NCBI RefSeq assembly: GCF_019218885.1
Contig: NZ_JAHUWT010000002.1
Location: forward strand, 1,420,025-1,484,024
Direction: 5' to 3'
DNA from: Bordetella sp. BOR01
GTDB taxonomy: Bacteria; Pseudomonadota; Gammaproteobacteria; Burkholderiales; Burkholderiaceae_B
Length of the DNA stretch: 64,000 nt
Shown here: positions 21,611-30,289 of the stretch, piece by piece
Numbering within the stretch: the first letter of the stretch is position 1
Layout of the letters: each line of letters opens with the position of its first letter
Notes under the pieces: model-generated
Databases searched by the model: none
What the model was told of the DNA's origin: nothing
The model's input: only the letters and a program-made list of their open reading frames with translations
Translations under genes and position numbers: made by a program

Positions 21611-23173
21611 CTATGCGGGGCCGGTGGCATCGGCCAGCCCCCGCAGGCGGCCGGGGGCGCCCTGGATCGCGGCGCGCCGGTGATACAGCGCCAGCGCCCG
21701 CAGGCCGCCCAGTTCTTCGCCGCCACCCGCGCGGCCCGGGCCGCCATGCAGCGACTGGGGCATGACGTTGCCGTGGCCGCTATGCGCCTTGGCCGCCTCG
21801 GGGCTGACCAGGTGCACGCGGCCGTGGCTATCGGCCAGTTCCAGCGCGCTGCGCGCCAGGAACCCCGTATCGTCGCTATATACGGATGCCACCAGCGAGC
21901 CCTGTCCGCGCCGTGCCAGGGCGTAGGCGTGCGCGGTATCCCGGTACGGCATCAAGGTGGCGGCCGGGCCGAACACCTCGCGATCGTGCGCCAGCGGATG
22001 GCTGTCCGGATCGGGCGCGCCCAGCAGCCACGGGGCGACGCAGGCGGCCACCGCGGGGTCGGCATCCACCAGCCTGACCTGGCCGCCGTCGAACAGCACT
22101 TCGCTGCCGGCACGCAGCGCCCGGATGCCGGCCTGCACGTCATCATGCTGCGCGCGGCTGACCAGCGAACCCATGCGCACGTCGGCGTTGCGCGGATCGC
22201 CCACGGTAATGCCGGCCAGGCGGCTGGCGATGGTATCGGCCACGCGGGCATATGCCGCCTGCGGCACCAGGATGCGGCGGATGGCCGTGCATTTCTGGCC
22301 CGATTTCACGGTGATCTCTCGTACGGCCTCGCGCACCAGCGCGTCGCAGGCGGCACCGCCTTCGGCGGCGTCCGGGCCCAGCACGGCGCAGTTCAGGCTG
22401 TCGGTCTCGGCATTCATGCGCACGCCGTCGCGCGCCACGCGCGGGTGGGCGCGCAGCAGCGCGGCCGTATCCGACGAACCGGTGAACGACAGCACATCGC
22501 CCGCAGCCAGGGCATCCAGCAAACCGGTCGACGCGCCGCACACCAGGCTGAGCGCGCCTTCGGGCAGCACGGCGGCGGCCAGCACGTCGGACACCATTTC
22601 GTGGGCCAGCCAGGCCGTGGCGGTGGCCGGCTTGACCACGATGGGCACGCCCGACAACAGCGCGGGGCCGGCCTTTTCCCACAAACCCCACGACGGGAAA
22701 TTGAAGGCGTTGATCAGCAATGCCAGGCCGCGCACCGGCACGGCGATGTGCTGCACCGCATAGGCATCGTCGCGTGCCAGCGATACGGGCTCGCCGTCGG
22801 CGCGAAAGCCCTGGTCGGCCAGGCCGGCGCCCAGCTTGGCGTAGTACGACAAGGTATAGATGCCGCCATCGATGTCCACCGCCGAATCCTGGCGCACCGT
22901 GCCGGCGTTGCGCAGGGCGATGTCATAGTACTTGTCGCGGTTGGCCTGCAATACCTCGGCCACCTTGGCCAGCAGGGCGGCGCGCTGGGCGTATGACAGG
23001 GCGCGCAGCGCCGCACCGCCCACCTGGCGGGCCCAGCCGCAGGCGCCCGGCAGGTCCAGCCCGGTGCTGTCGACGGTGGCCAGCGCCGTGCCCGACAGCG
23101 GGTCGCGCAGGCAAGTGCCCGGGCCAGTGCCGGCCACCCAGCGGCCAGCGACGAAATTGGGTAGGTGCGGCAT
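21611..23173 (-). CDS. boxD: 3,4-dehydroadipyl-CoA semialdehyde dehydrogenase (box pathway)
   Basis: A 520-residue aldehyde dehydrogenase-superfamily protein. INAFNFPSWG, FTGSSDTAALL, the general base glutamate in NAETDSLN and the catalytic cysteine in SGQKCTAIRR are visible. These fit the BoxD/PaaZ-N type that oxidises the semialdehyde released by BoxC, using NADP. AGGAT precedes ATG 23173; an in-frame ATG at 23200 is an alternative. The long frame upstream of that overlaps the DUF4863 gene and is not real. Confidence 0.88.
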   Translation of the reverse strand: MPHLPNFVAGRWVAGTGPGTCLRDPLSGTALATVDSTGLDLPGACGWARQVGGAALRALSYAQRAALLAKVAEVLQANRDKYYDIALRNAGTVRQDSAVDIDGGIYTLSYYAKLGAGLADQGFRADGEPVSLARDDAYAVQHIAVPVRGLALLINAFNFPSWGLWEKAGPALLSGVPIVVKPATATAWLAHEMVSDVLAAAVLPEGALSLVCGASTGLLDALAAGDVLSFTGSSDTAALLRAHPRVARDGVRMNAETDSLNCAVLGPDAAEGGAACDALVREAVREITVKSGQKCTAIRRILVPQAAYARVADTIASRLAGITVGDPRNADVRMGSLVSRAQHDDVQAGIRALRAGSEVLFDGGQVRLVDADPAVAACVAPWLLGAPDPDSHPLAHDREVFGPAATLMPYRDTAHAYALARRGQGSLVASVYSDDTGFLARSALELADSHGRVHLVSPEAAKAHSGHGNVMPQSLHGGPGRAGGGEELGGLRALALYHRRAAIQGAPGRLRGLADATGPA

Positions 23174-23196
23174 GGCGGTATCCTGGCGGCGCGGGC

Positions 23197-23667
23197 TCAT
23201 GCCCGCGTGAATTCGATGGCGCCGGCCGGCAGCAGGTACAGCACCAGCGCCTGGCCGCCGGTGACGGTGGGGCGATGCGCGCTGCCCGGGCCATACACCA
23301 GCCAGCCCGCGCCGTGGCCGTCGAAGCGTGCGGCCTCGTCCAGCGGCATGATCAGGTCGATCTCGCCTTGCGGATGCGCGTGGTGCGGGCCGGCCAGGCT
23401 GTCCATGTCCACGACGTCTACCGAGAACCCGTCCAGGCCCTCGTCCGGCTTGACCACCCGGCCGTAGCGGATGCCGCCGCCTTCCCGGCTGCACATCCAG
23501 CCCTCGGCCACGCCCTGTCTACAGGCGGCGAACACCTCGCGGTACAGGTCGCTGTCGCTGCCCATCTCGCGATTCAGGCGCGCCTGCAGCGATTCATCCA
23601 GCGGCAGGCCGGCAATGGGAGCGGTAATGCGGCGCATCAAATGGTGGAAGGGTGCTGGCGTACTCAT
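23197..23667 (-). CDS. DUF4863-family protein, first gene of the benzoate operon
   Basis: A 156-residue protein resembling the DUF4863 group, which includes 4-hydroxylaminobenzoate lyases. It has a cupin-like core with HHAHPQGEIDLIMPLDE and WLVYGPGSAHRPTVTGG, where the histidines and glutamate could bind a metal. Members often accompany box genes but their role there is not established. It starts at ATG 23667 behind GAGACAAGC, as the first gene after the box control region. A role in handling a toxic intermediate or a substituted benzoate is only a guess. Confidence 0.75.
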   Translation of the reverse strand: MSTPAPFHHLMRRITAPIAGLPLDESLQARLNREMGSDSDLYREVFAACRQGVAEGWMCSREGGGIRYGRVVKPDEGLDGFSVDVVDMDSLAGPHHAHPQGEIDLIMPLDEAARFDGHGAGWLVYGPGSAHRPTVTGGQALVLYLLPAGAIEFTRA

Positions 23668-23852
23668 GCTTGTCTCGTCCTTTACACTGTCCGGCTCGTT
23701 GACCGCGGCACATGCAATGCATTGCTTTTTTTTATGGCAGGGCTGCGGTTTTAACGCTGCATGACAGAAAAATAGTGCTTCACACTTTCAGCGTCAAGCA
23801 CTATAGTGCATAAAACTTGGAATATCAGGGTTTCCTCGGAGTTTGAACAGCA
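23668..23852. promoter_or_regulatory. Divergent box control region with two perfect 12-bp palindromes
   Basis: GCAATGCATTGC (23714-23725) and GCACTATAGTGC (23798-23809) are both perfect palindromes; the second is flanked by A and TA. An outer repeat AGTGCTT (23774-23780) / AAGCACT (23796-23802) overlaps it. TATAGT at 23803-23808 with TTCACA at 23779-23784, spacer 18, is a plausible boxR promoter, so a bound repressor would cover the -10. BoxR/BzdR repressors are known to recognise TGCA-containing sites. The first palindrome would serve the minus-strand benzoate operon. Confidence 0.65.
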
Positions 23853-24761
23853 ATGATCCAAGCGCTAGACAAAGAGTCTCCGGAGCCGCGCCGAGAACCA
23901 TTCCTGGTGGCCCTGGGCGAACGGGTGCGGCGCCTGCGGGCCATCCGCGGCATGACGCGCAAAAGCCTGTCGCAAGCCACCGGCGTGTCCGAGCGGCATC
24001 TGGCCAATCTGGAACATGGCGTCGGCAATGCGTCGATCCTGGTGCTGCTGCAGATCGCCAAGGCTTTCAATTGCGCGCTGGCCGAACTGGTGGGCGATGT
24101 CACCACCGAATCGCCCGACTGGCTGCTGATCCGCGAATTGCTCAGCGGCCGCACCGAATCCGACCTGCAGCGCGCGCGCGAGGCCCTGACCCAGTTGTTC
24201 GGGGTAGGGGGCGGGGCGCAGCGCCCCAACCGTTTCCAGCGGGTCGCCCTGATCGGCCTGCGCGGGGCGGGCAAGTCCACGCTGGGGCAGATGCTGGCCG
24301 ATGACCTGGGCTATCCCTTCGTCGAGCTCAACCGCGAAATCGAGCGGGTGGCCGGCTGCAGCATCCTGGAAATCCACAATCTGTACGGCCCCAATGCTTA
24401 CCGGCGCTACGAGCGCCGGGCGCTGGAAGAGGCGGTGCAGATCTACCCCGAAATGGTGCTGGCCACGCCGGGCGGGTTGGTGTCCGAACCGGCTACGCTG
24501 AATCTGCTGCTGACCCACTGCTACACCGTGTGGCTGCGCGCCACGCCCGACGAACACATGGCGCGCGTCATGGCGCAGGGCGACTTCCGGCCCATGTCGG
24601 GCAATAACGAAGCCATGGCCGACCTGAAGCGGATCCTGGCCGGACGCGAAGCGTTCTATGCCAAGGCCGATCTCACTTGGGTAACCAGCAACCTCAGCAT
24701 GCAGGAAAGCTTTGCGGGCCTGCGGGCGCAGGTGCGCAAGGCTGGCGGCTTGCCGCTGTAG
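23853..24761 (+). CDS. boxR: BoxR, benzoyl-CoA-responsive regulator (XRE HTH fused to shikimate-kinase-like domain)
   Basis: A 302-residue protein. Residues about 20-80 form an XRE helix-turn-helix (LRAIRGMTRKSLSQATGVSE). From about 128 a shikimate-kinase-like domain begins with a P-loop, GLRGAGKST, and continues with FVELNREIERVAG. This two-domain architecture is diagnostic of BoxR/BzdR, which repress benzoate genes until benzoyl-CoA binds the kinase-like domain. It is divergent from the benzoate operon and its stop abuts the stop of the convergent MmgE/PrpD gene with no base between. Confidence 0.93.
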   Translation: MIQALDKESPEPRREPFLVALGERVRRLRAIRGMTRKSLSQATGVSERHLANLEHGVGNASILVLLQIAKAFNCALAELVGDVTTESPDWLLIRELLSGRTESDLQRAREALTQLFGVGGGAQRPNRFQRVALIGLRGAGKSTLGQMLADDLGYPFVELNREIERVAGCSILEIHNLYGPNAYRRYERRALEEAVQIYPEMVLATPGGLVSEPATLNLLLTHCYTVWLRATPDEHMARVMAQGDFRPMSGNNEAMADLKRILAGREAFYAKADLTWVTSNLSMQESFAGLRAQVRKAGGLPL

Positions 24762-26150
24762 CTAACCGCGCTGTGGATCGACTGGCGGCTCGCCGCACAA
24801 GCGCATCAGGCCAAGCACATTGTCTTGGTGCTCGAACGATTCCAGCATCACCAGGATGCGCTTCATCCGTACATCGCCCAGCACGTGCTGCGAGATCGCG
24901 GCAAACTTTTTGAACACCTTGGCGGATTGCGCCGCCTTGTCGGCTATCGGTTGGCCGCAATCGTAGGTCATCGTTGCCTGCTTCCCATCGCCATGCACGA
25001 CAGTGACGGCGGCGTCGCTCAGGCTCATACCCGGAACCAGTTTGACTTCCACGCGCTCAAGCATGGCCGCTACCAAGGGGTCGGTGACGCGGTCCCAGGT
25101 CTGCAGGCTGCCGGTGTCGATACCCAGCATGGCAAAGGCGGCGGTTGCGCGCAGGCTGAACTTCGCTTCCAGCGCCGTGGCGGGGTTCTGGATGTTGCAG
25201 ATCGAACACCCCTCTCCCGCCACGATGTCGATGCGCGATACCGCGTTCGCGTCGATGCCGTGCGCATGCCGCAGCAAAGCGATGGCTTCGATGGTCGAAT
25301 GCGTGCTGTAGCAGGCTGCGTGAAACTTGAACAAATTGTTCAGGATGTGAAAACCGCTTTCCGGCGCCGACACCGCGCGCTCCAGATGAAAGTCGGCGCC
25401 ATGGACCTTCGCGAACCCCTGTTTGCATTCCAGGATGTCTGGTCGGCTGACGAACCCTTTTTTTGCCAGCGACGCCGCACGCAGGCCGGCTTGCGCCGCC
25501 AGTCCCGCATGCAACGGCTTGGCCATACTGCCGAACATTGCCTTGAGTCCCGCGGCCTGAGTGGCTGCTATGCCCACGGCATGGCAAGCCTGTAGCGTGG
25601 GCAACTCAAGCAGATGGGCGCTGGCCATCGCGGCGCCCAGGCAACCTATGGTCGCGGTCGCGTGGAAGCCATTCGCGTAGTGGGCCGGTTCGACCAGCAC
25701 CCCGACGGCACAGGCGAACTCATAACCGGCCACAAAAGCGGTAATCACATCCACTGGCGAGCAGCCACGGTGCTCGGCCAAGGCCAGTAGCGCCGGCAAG
25801 ATCGCCACGGACATGTGGCCCGGAACGGACAGATTGACATCGTCATAGTCAAGCGCATGAGAAACGGTGCCGTTGACCAGCGCGGCCTGCGCCAGGGTGC
25901 CGCGCCACGGGTGCCCAAGCATGGTGGCCTGGGCATTCCCGCCTTCCTCGCGCGCGCTGTCGGCGATGATTTCGCTGACGGGCTCGCCGAGCGCCGCGAA
26001 GGCGCATCCAAGCCAGTCCACCAGGCAGTCGCGCGCCACTGTGCGCACGTCTGCCGGCAGGACGTCGTGACGCGTATCCAGGGCCCGTTCTACAAGAAAA
26101 CGGGTAAGCATCCCGGATCCGTCCGCGAAACCATCTGGCACCTTATTCAT
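24762..26150 (-). CDS. MmgE/PrpD-family protein, copy 1
   Basis: A 462-residue member of the MmgE/PrpD family (2-methylcitrate dehydratase, cis-aconitate decarboxylase and iminodisuccinate epimerase relatives). The acidic motif HALDYDD (D101-D104), the histidine of GFHATATIG (H163) and the lysine of MAKPLHAG (K211) are all present, so it is probably catalytic. The substrate is likely a di- or tricarboxylic acid. It is last in a minus-strand unit after the flavoprotein and Bug genes, six bases past the Bug stop. Confidence 0.85.
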   Translation of the reverse strand: MNKVPDGFADGSGMLTRFLVERALDTRHDVLPADVRTVARDCLVDWLGCAFAALGEPVSEIIADSAREEGGNAQATMLGHPWRGTLAQAALVNGTVSHALDYDDVNLSVPGHMSVAILPALLALAEHRGCSPVDVITAFVAGYEFACAVGVLVEPAHYANGFHATATIGCLGAAMASAHLLELPTLQACHAVGIAATQAAGLKAMFGSMAKPLHAGLAAQAGLRAASLAKKGFVSRPDILECKQGFAKVHGADFHLERAVSAPESGFHILNNLFKFHAACYSTHSTIEAIALLRHAHGIDANAVSRIDIVAGEGCSICNIQNPATALEAKFSLRATAAFAMLGIDTGSLQTWDRVTDPLVAAMLERVEVKLVPGMSLSDAAVTVVHGDGKQATMTYDCGQPIADKAAQSAKVFKKFAAISQHVLGDVRMKRILVMLESFEHQDNVLGLMRLCGEPPVDPQRG

Positions 26151-26156
26151 ATGGCC

Positions 26157-27152
26157 TTATTGCTCCAGGTTGATTCCGGCATCCTTCAGGCGGACACCAA
26201 GCTTGGCGATATCGGTCTTCAACATCTCCGCCAGTTGCGGCGGCGTCATGTAGGTCGCGACATTTCCCTGGCTGTTCATCTGCTTCTGATAAGCAGGGTC
26301 GGTCGACATCGCCTTGAGGGCGCCGTTCAGTTTCTGCACGACGTCGGTCGGCGTTCCCTGGGGCGCGAACAGCGCATACCAGATCGGGAACACCATGTCG
26401 GGATACCCCGACTCTGCCAGGGTGGGCACATTCGGCAGGAACGGCAGGCGTTTCGCCGACGTGCTGGCCAGCGCGACGAGCGAGCCGTTATCGATAGAGG
26501 CCTTGACTGCATCGGTATAGCCCGGCGCGGAAATCGATACCACGCCCGCCATGGTGTCGGCCATGGCCGGCGCGGCACCCTTGTACGGGACGTGCAGCAG
26601 CTTGATGCCGGCGCGATGGGCGAACAGGGCGATTGGCAGGTGCGTGGTTCCGCCGACGCCGGCCGATCCATAGCTCAGGCTATCCGGCTTTTTCTTTGCC
26701 GCTTCGACGAGATCGGCAACATTCTTGATGCCTATGGATTTGTTGGCCACGATCACGTGCGCCGACTCGGCGACACTACCGATCGGCGTGAACGCGTTCG
26801 GATCGAAGGGCAGCGGATTGCTGGGCGGCCGGGTGTAGGGGAAGATGGCCATCGAATTGACGGCAAATAGCAGCGTATAGCCGTCGGGGTTGGCACGGTT
26901 GACGTAGCTGGTACCGATGACCCCGCCAGCCCCGGGCATGGACATGACAACGATGCTTTGTCCGATGCGTTCGGACAGGGCTTGCGCCATGACCCGCGCT
27001 GCCACGTCGGTGGGGCCGCCGGCGGAATACGGGACGATGAGTTGGATAGAACGGTCAGGATAATTCCCGGCGGATGAGCTCCCGAAAGCGATGGTTCCGG
27101 CCAGGGCCCCGGCGATGCTGAATAGCGCTCGGCGTGTCAGTTTTCGATTCAC
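26157..27152 (-). CDS. Bug/TctC-family periplasmic solute-binding protein
   Basis: A GTG at 27152 is the preferred start because GGAGACAAGCACT directly precedes it; the ATG at 27167 lies within that ribosome site. The product has about 331 residues with a twin-arginine-like signal (LTRRALFSIAGALAG). The mature protein begins NYPDRSIQLIVPYSAGGPTDV and contains NPDGYTLLF and HVPYKGAAPAM, all typical of Bug proteins. No TctAB genes lie nearby. Its place between the flavoprotein and PrpD genes suggests it binds the carboxylate they metabolise. Confidence 0.87.
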   Translation of the reverse strand: MNRKLTRRALFSIAGALAGTIAFGSSSAGNYPDRSIQLIVPYSAGGPTDVAARVMAQALSERIGQSIVVMSMPGAGGVIGTSYVNRANPDGYTLLFAVNSMAIFPYTRPPSNPLPFDPNAFTPIGSVAESAHVIVANKSIGIKNVADLVEAAKKKPDSLSYGSAGVGGTTHLPIALFAHRAGIKLLHVPYKGAAPAMADTMAGVVSISAPGYTDAVKASIDNGSLVALASTSAKRLPFLPNVPTLAESGYPDMVFPIWYALFAPQGTPTDVVQKLNGALKAMSTDPAYQKQMNSQGNVATYMTPPQLAEMLKTDIAKLGVRLKDAGINLEQ

Positions 27153-27215
27153 AGTGCTTGTCTCCATTTATTTTTGAATAGATTTGCGCGCTGCTGTTTC
27201 CAGCGCGCCATACCG

Positions 27216-28679
27216 CTATCTTGCGGACGCGGCGGCGTGCTCTCCGGCCCGGCGGCCGAATACCGCGCCGCGCAGGACGGAAGTCGCACCGGGATACCGG
27301 CCGTAATAAAGGCCTATTGTTTCCCCGGCTGCATACAGCCCGGGTAGGACACATCCCTCGTTCTTGATCACCTGCGCGTTCGCATTTACCTTCAGCCCGC
27401 CCAAGGTGAACGTGTTCGCCGAAATGATCGGATAGACGTGAAAAGGTGGTGTGTCCAGCGGAATGGCGTAATTTGACTTCCGCGGCGACAGTCCTGATGT
27501 AGCCATGCCGTCGAGAATCTCAGGATTGAATGTTCCTGTGCCGCATGCCTTGTTGTATTCGTCGATAGTGCGCTGCGCTGTCTCTGCGTCGAAGCCCAGC
27601 TTCCTTCCCAGCGATGCGATGTCACGCATCGTCTCGGGCGGCTGATCTGTGCGCACGCACCGTTTCCAGTTCGGGATGCGGTTGATCTTGTCGTCCAGGA
27701 TGCAGTAGGCGATGCCTTTTTTCTGCTCCGCGATCAAGCGGATTGTTTCCTCGTAATGCGCGTCTATGGTTCCGGGCGCTTCGTCGATGAAGCGTCTGCC
27801 ATCGAGATTGATCAGTATGCCGTAGGGGTAGATCATGACCAACGCTTCCGAGGCGCTCGAGCGCGGATCAATAGGCTGGCCGTGGTATTCGGCGTAGTCG
27901 CCGGAAGGCGCGGCGCCGATCTGCAGCGCCATCTTGATGCCTTCGCCCTTGTTGTAATAGCCGCCTGGAGCAACGGGACGAAGGTAGCGTCCTTTCGCGC
28001 CGATGTAGCGGATTACCATTTCGGAGTTGCCCTGAAACCCGCCGCTGGCCAGTATGACGGCGTTGCAATCGAACCGGTGAGGCCGGTTTGCGGTATCGGT
28101 GGCCTTCAGCCCGCAGACTTTTCCGTCTTCCGATTGGATAAGCTCGTAGGCGGTCATCTCATAGAAGAAATGTACGCCGGCCTTCTCGGCGCACGCAGTC
28201 AGCGTTTCCACCAACTGCAATCCACCGCCATTGACCGCAATGCGCGGGGACGGCCGCGGCGTCAACCCGTAGAAACCGGCCTCGCCGAATGTGATGCCGT
28301 GCTGCTTGAGCCAGGCAATGACGTCCGGCACAGACTCCGTGAAACCGGAAATCAGTTCCGGGTCCGTGAATGGCAATGCCCGCACCACCGGCGACCAGTT
28401 CTCATAGTCGAGCACGGTGGACTCGGCGAAATCCGGTTGGATGTAGTAGCCGCTGTTATCGATCAATAGCGATTCGAAATCATGCGCCAACTCCGTTTCG
28501 CTCTTCATGCGCAGGTAGGCTTCGGTGTAGCGGGTGTTGCCGCCTCGTTCTTCATAGGTCGATCTTTCCAGCAGGGCGACTTTGGATCCGGCTTCGGCGG
28601 CCGCCACGGCGGCACTCAATCCTGCAACCCCACACCCCACGACCACAACGTCGAAGCGCGATTCATCATGCGCAACCAT
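27216..28679 (-). CDS. FAD-dependent oxidoreductase, fumarate reductase/tricarballylate dehydrogenase-like
   Basis: A 487-residue flavoprotein. The dinucleotide fold VVVVGCGVAGLSAAVAAAE opens the protein, GGNTRYTEA follows, and the C-terminal FAD segment is GLYAAGETIGLYYGRYPG. This pattern matches FAD_binding_2 enzymes such as TcuA, which desaturate or reduce carboxylic acids or steroids. No TcuB-like electron-transfer gene is adjacent. It is the first gene of the minus-strand unit with the Bug receptor and MmgE/PrpD copy 1. AAGGAAAA precedes ATG 28679. DNA here looks less GC-rich than the box genes. Confidence 0.83.
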   Translation of the reverse strand: MVAHDESRFDVVVVGCGVAGLSAAVAAAEAGSKVALLERSTYEERGGNTRYTEAYLRMKSETELAHDFESLLIDNSGYYIQPDFAESTVLDYENWSPVVRALPFTDPELISGFTESVPDVIAWLKQHGITFGEAGFYGLTPRPSPRIAVNGGGLQLVETLTACAEKAGVHFFYEMTAYELIQSEDGKVCGLKATDTANRPHRFDCNAVILASGGFQGNSEMVIRYIGAKGRYLRPVAPGGYYNKGEGIKMALQIGAAPSGDYAEYHGQPIDPRSSASEALVMIYPYGILINLDGRRFIDEAPGTIDAHYEETIRLIAEQKKGIAYCILDDKINRIPNWKRCVRTDQPPETMRDIASLGRKLGFDAETAQRTIDEYNKACGTGTFNPEILDGMATSGLSPRKSNYAIPLDTPPFHVYPIISANTFTLGGLKVNANAQVIKNEGCVLPGLYAAGETIGLYYGRYPGATSVLRGAVFGRRAGEHAAASAR

Positions 28680-28952
28680 AAGAATTTTCCTTGGGAAGAA
28701 ACACTCGGCCCGTCCGCCCGGTCATGAATGGCGGATAGTCGAAGCAGCTCTGAAAGTTATCGACGTATCCCGTCGTTGATTGATCGGCGAGTTGCTAGTG
28801 TTGGGGATTTCAGCGAGTGCCTCAATCGATATTTTTTCCGGTTTACATGAGTTGGAGTTATGCGAGGCGTGATTAGATATCGTGCAGGACTTGACGTGGT
28901 TGCTGTGTATAGTCTGCGCTTGAATCGCAACAGGACGGAAGAGGAGGCCGCG

Positions 28953-30272
28953 ATGCAAAGTGAATTCCTGGAGCTGGGTTCCATGGTCGCCCATGCCGAA
29001 ATCGGCAGCGAACCAAGTTCGTCGAGAATCATGATCGATCAGGGCATCAGGGCTTCGCTGCTGTGCACGCTGTTCGGTATCGAACGAGAGCACTGGGTGT
29101 GGCCGTTCCATGCGAGCGAAGATGCTGGCAGTGCGAGCACTCAGGGCGTGTCGAGAATGCTGGCTGGCCTGCTCGAACCGCTGGGCCGCATCGGGCATCT
29201 TGGTACGTTGGCTGGCGCATCAGATCTGGATCCCATGGACCCAGGCCCCTCGCATACGGTATTGCCCGCCACGCTGGCTGCCTGCGTGGCGCTGACGTTG
29301 CTGGACACGAAATCCGAGTCGGATGGGAGCGAAGATGCGTTGACAAGCTCCGCCGTGTTGGCCGGTGTCGAAGTCGCATGGCGATTTCGCAGTGCCATCA
29401 CGGGGGCCAGGCCCGGCATCGGATTCCATAGCCCTGGCGTTTTCGGCACCCTGGCCGCGGCTGCCAGCGCGGCGCGTATGCTGGGCCTGTCACCGCAGGC
29501 GTGCGCCAATGCACTGGCCATTGCGCTCACGCGCGCATCGGGGCTGGCGATCAACAGCGCGGCATCGATGATAGGCATGACGCATTTCGGCTGGGGGGCC
29601 TTGCACGGGCTTGAAGCGGCGCTTCTGGCATCGCAGGGCTGGGATGCTTCCCGCGACTTCCAGCGGGGGCTGGCCACGCTGTTTGGCACAGATCACGTGG
29701 ACGCCAGCCGCTTGTCCGTCGACGGCCCGAAAGCCGCCGATGCATTGGTGTTCAAGCGCTATCCTTGCAACATCTACCTGAATCTGCTTGTGGCGATCCT
29801 CGAGGAAGTCGAGGGCCCGGCGATTGACCAGATCGACGTTGCAATGCCCTGGGTCCCGCATCTGGACTGCCGCATGCCGAAGGACTTGCGGCAGGCGCGC
29901 AACAGCGCACAGGCGGTGGCCGCCATCGCCGGCGCGGGCAATATTTCCTATGCCGCGTTTTCCGGTCCTTCGGGTCCCTGGGTTCCCCGTCCGGATGTCG
30001 CGCGCCTGTTGCCGCATATCCGTCTGAACATGGACCGCGATGCGCCCACCGGACTCAGGAATGCCGAGATTACCGCCCGCATCTGGCGTGGCGGAACCGT
30101 CGTCCACGAGGCGACGCGCGCTATGCGGGACTTGCGAGGCTGGGGCATCGAGCACGCGCGCCGGCTCATGGGGCCGTCCGACCCGGATGGCGGAGTGGCC
30201 GCACTATACGAGGGGTCGTACCGGCGGGGCTTCGACTATGTGAAAAGCCGCCTGTCCCAGATCGCGCCCTGA
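28953..30272 (+). CDS. Divergent MmgE/PrpD-family protein, copy 2
   Basis: ATG 28953 follows GAGGAG by seven bases and gives 439 residues. The overall pattern follows MmgE/PrpD (FHSPGVFGTLAAAASAARMLGLS with H159; later NIYLNLLVAILEEVEGPAIDQIDV). However, the acidic HALDYDD-type motif is degenerate (SDLDPMD), and the lysine of the KPLHAG motif is replaced by glycine in SMIGMTHFG (about G208). It may have a changed reaction or be a non-catalytic partner. It is divergent from the flavoprotein unit and ends 17 bases before the convergent LysR gene. Confidence 0.72.
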   Translation: MQSEFLELGSMVAHAEIGSEPSSSRIMIDQGIRASLLCTLFGIEREHWVWPFHASEDAGSASTQGVSRMLAGLLEPLGRIGHLGTLAGASDLDPMDPGPSHTVLPATLAACVALTLLDTKSESDGSEDALTSSAVLAGVEVAWRFRSAITGARPGIGFHSPGVFGTLAAAASAARMLGLSPQACANALAIALTRASGLAINSAASMIGMTHFGWGALHGLEAALLASQGWDASRDFQRGLATLFGTDHVDASRLSVDGPKAADALVFKRYPCNIYLNLLVAILEEVEGPAIDQIDVAMPWVPHLDCRMPKDLRQARNSAQAVAAIAGAGNISYAAFSGPSGPWVPRPDVARLLPHIRLNMDRDAPTGLRNAEITARIWRGGTVVHEATRAMRDLRGWGIEHARRLMGPSDPDGGVAALYEGSYRRGFDYVKSRLSQIAP

Positions 30273-30289
30273 ACCCCCGGGTTTTGGTA

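Noticed and set aside
21611..23494. 627-codon version of the boxD frame
   Set aside because: The first 107 codons overlap the DUF4863 gene in another frame and have no aldehyde dehydrogenase character; the start at 23173 has a ribosome site.
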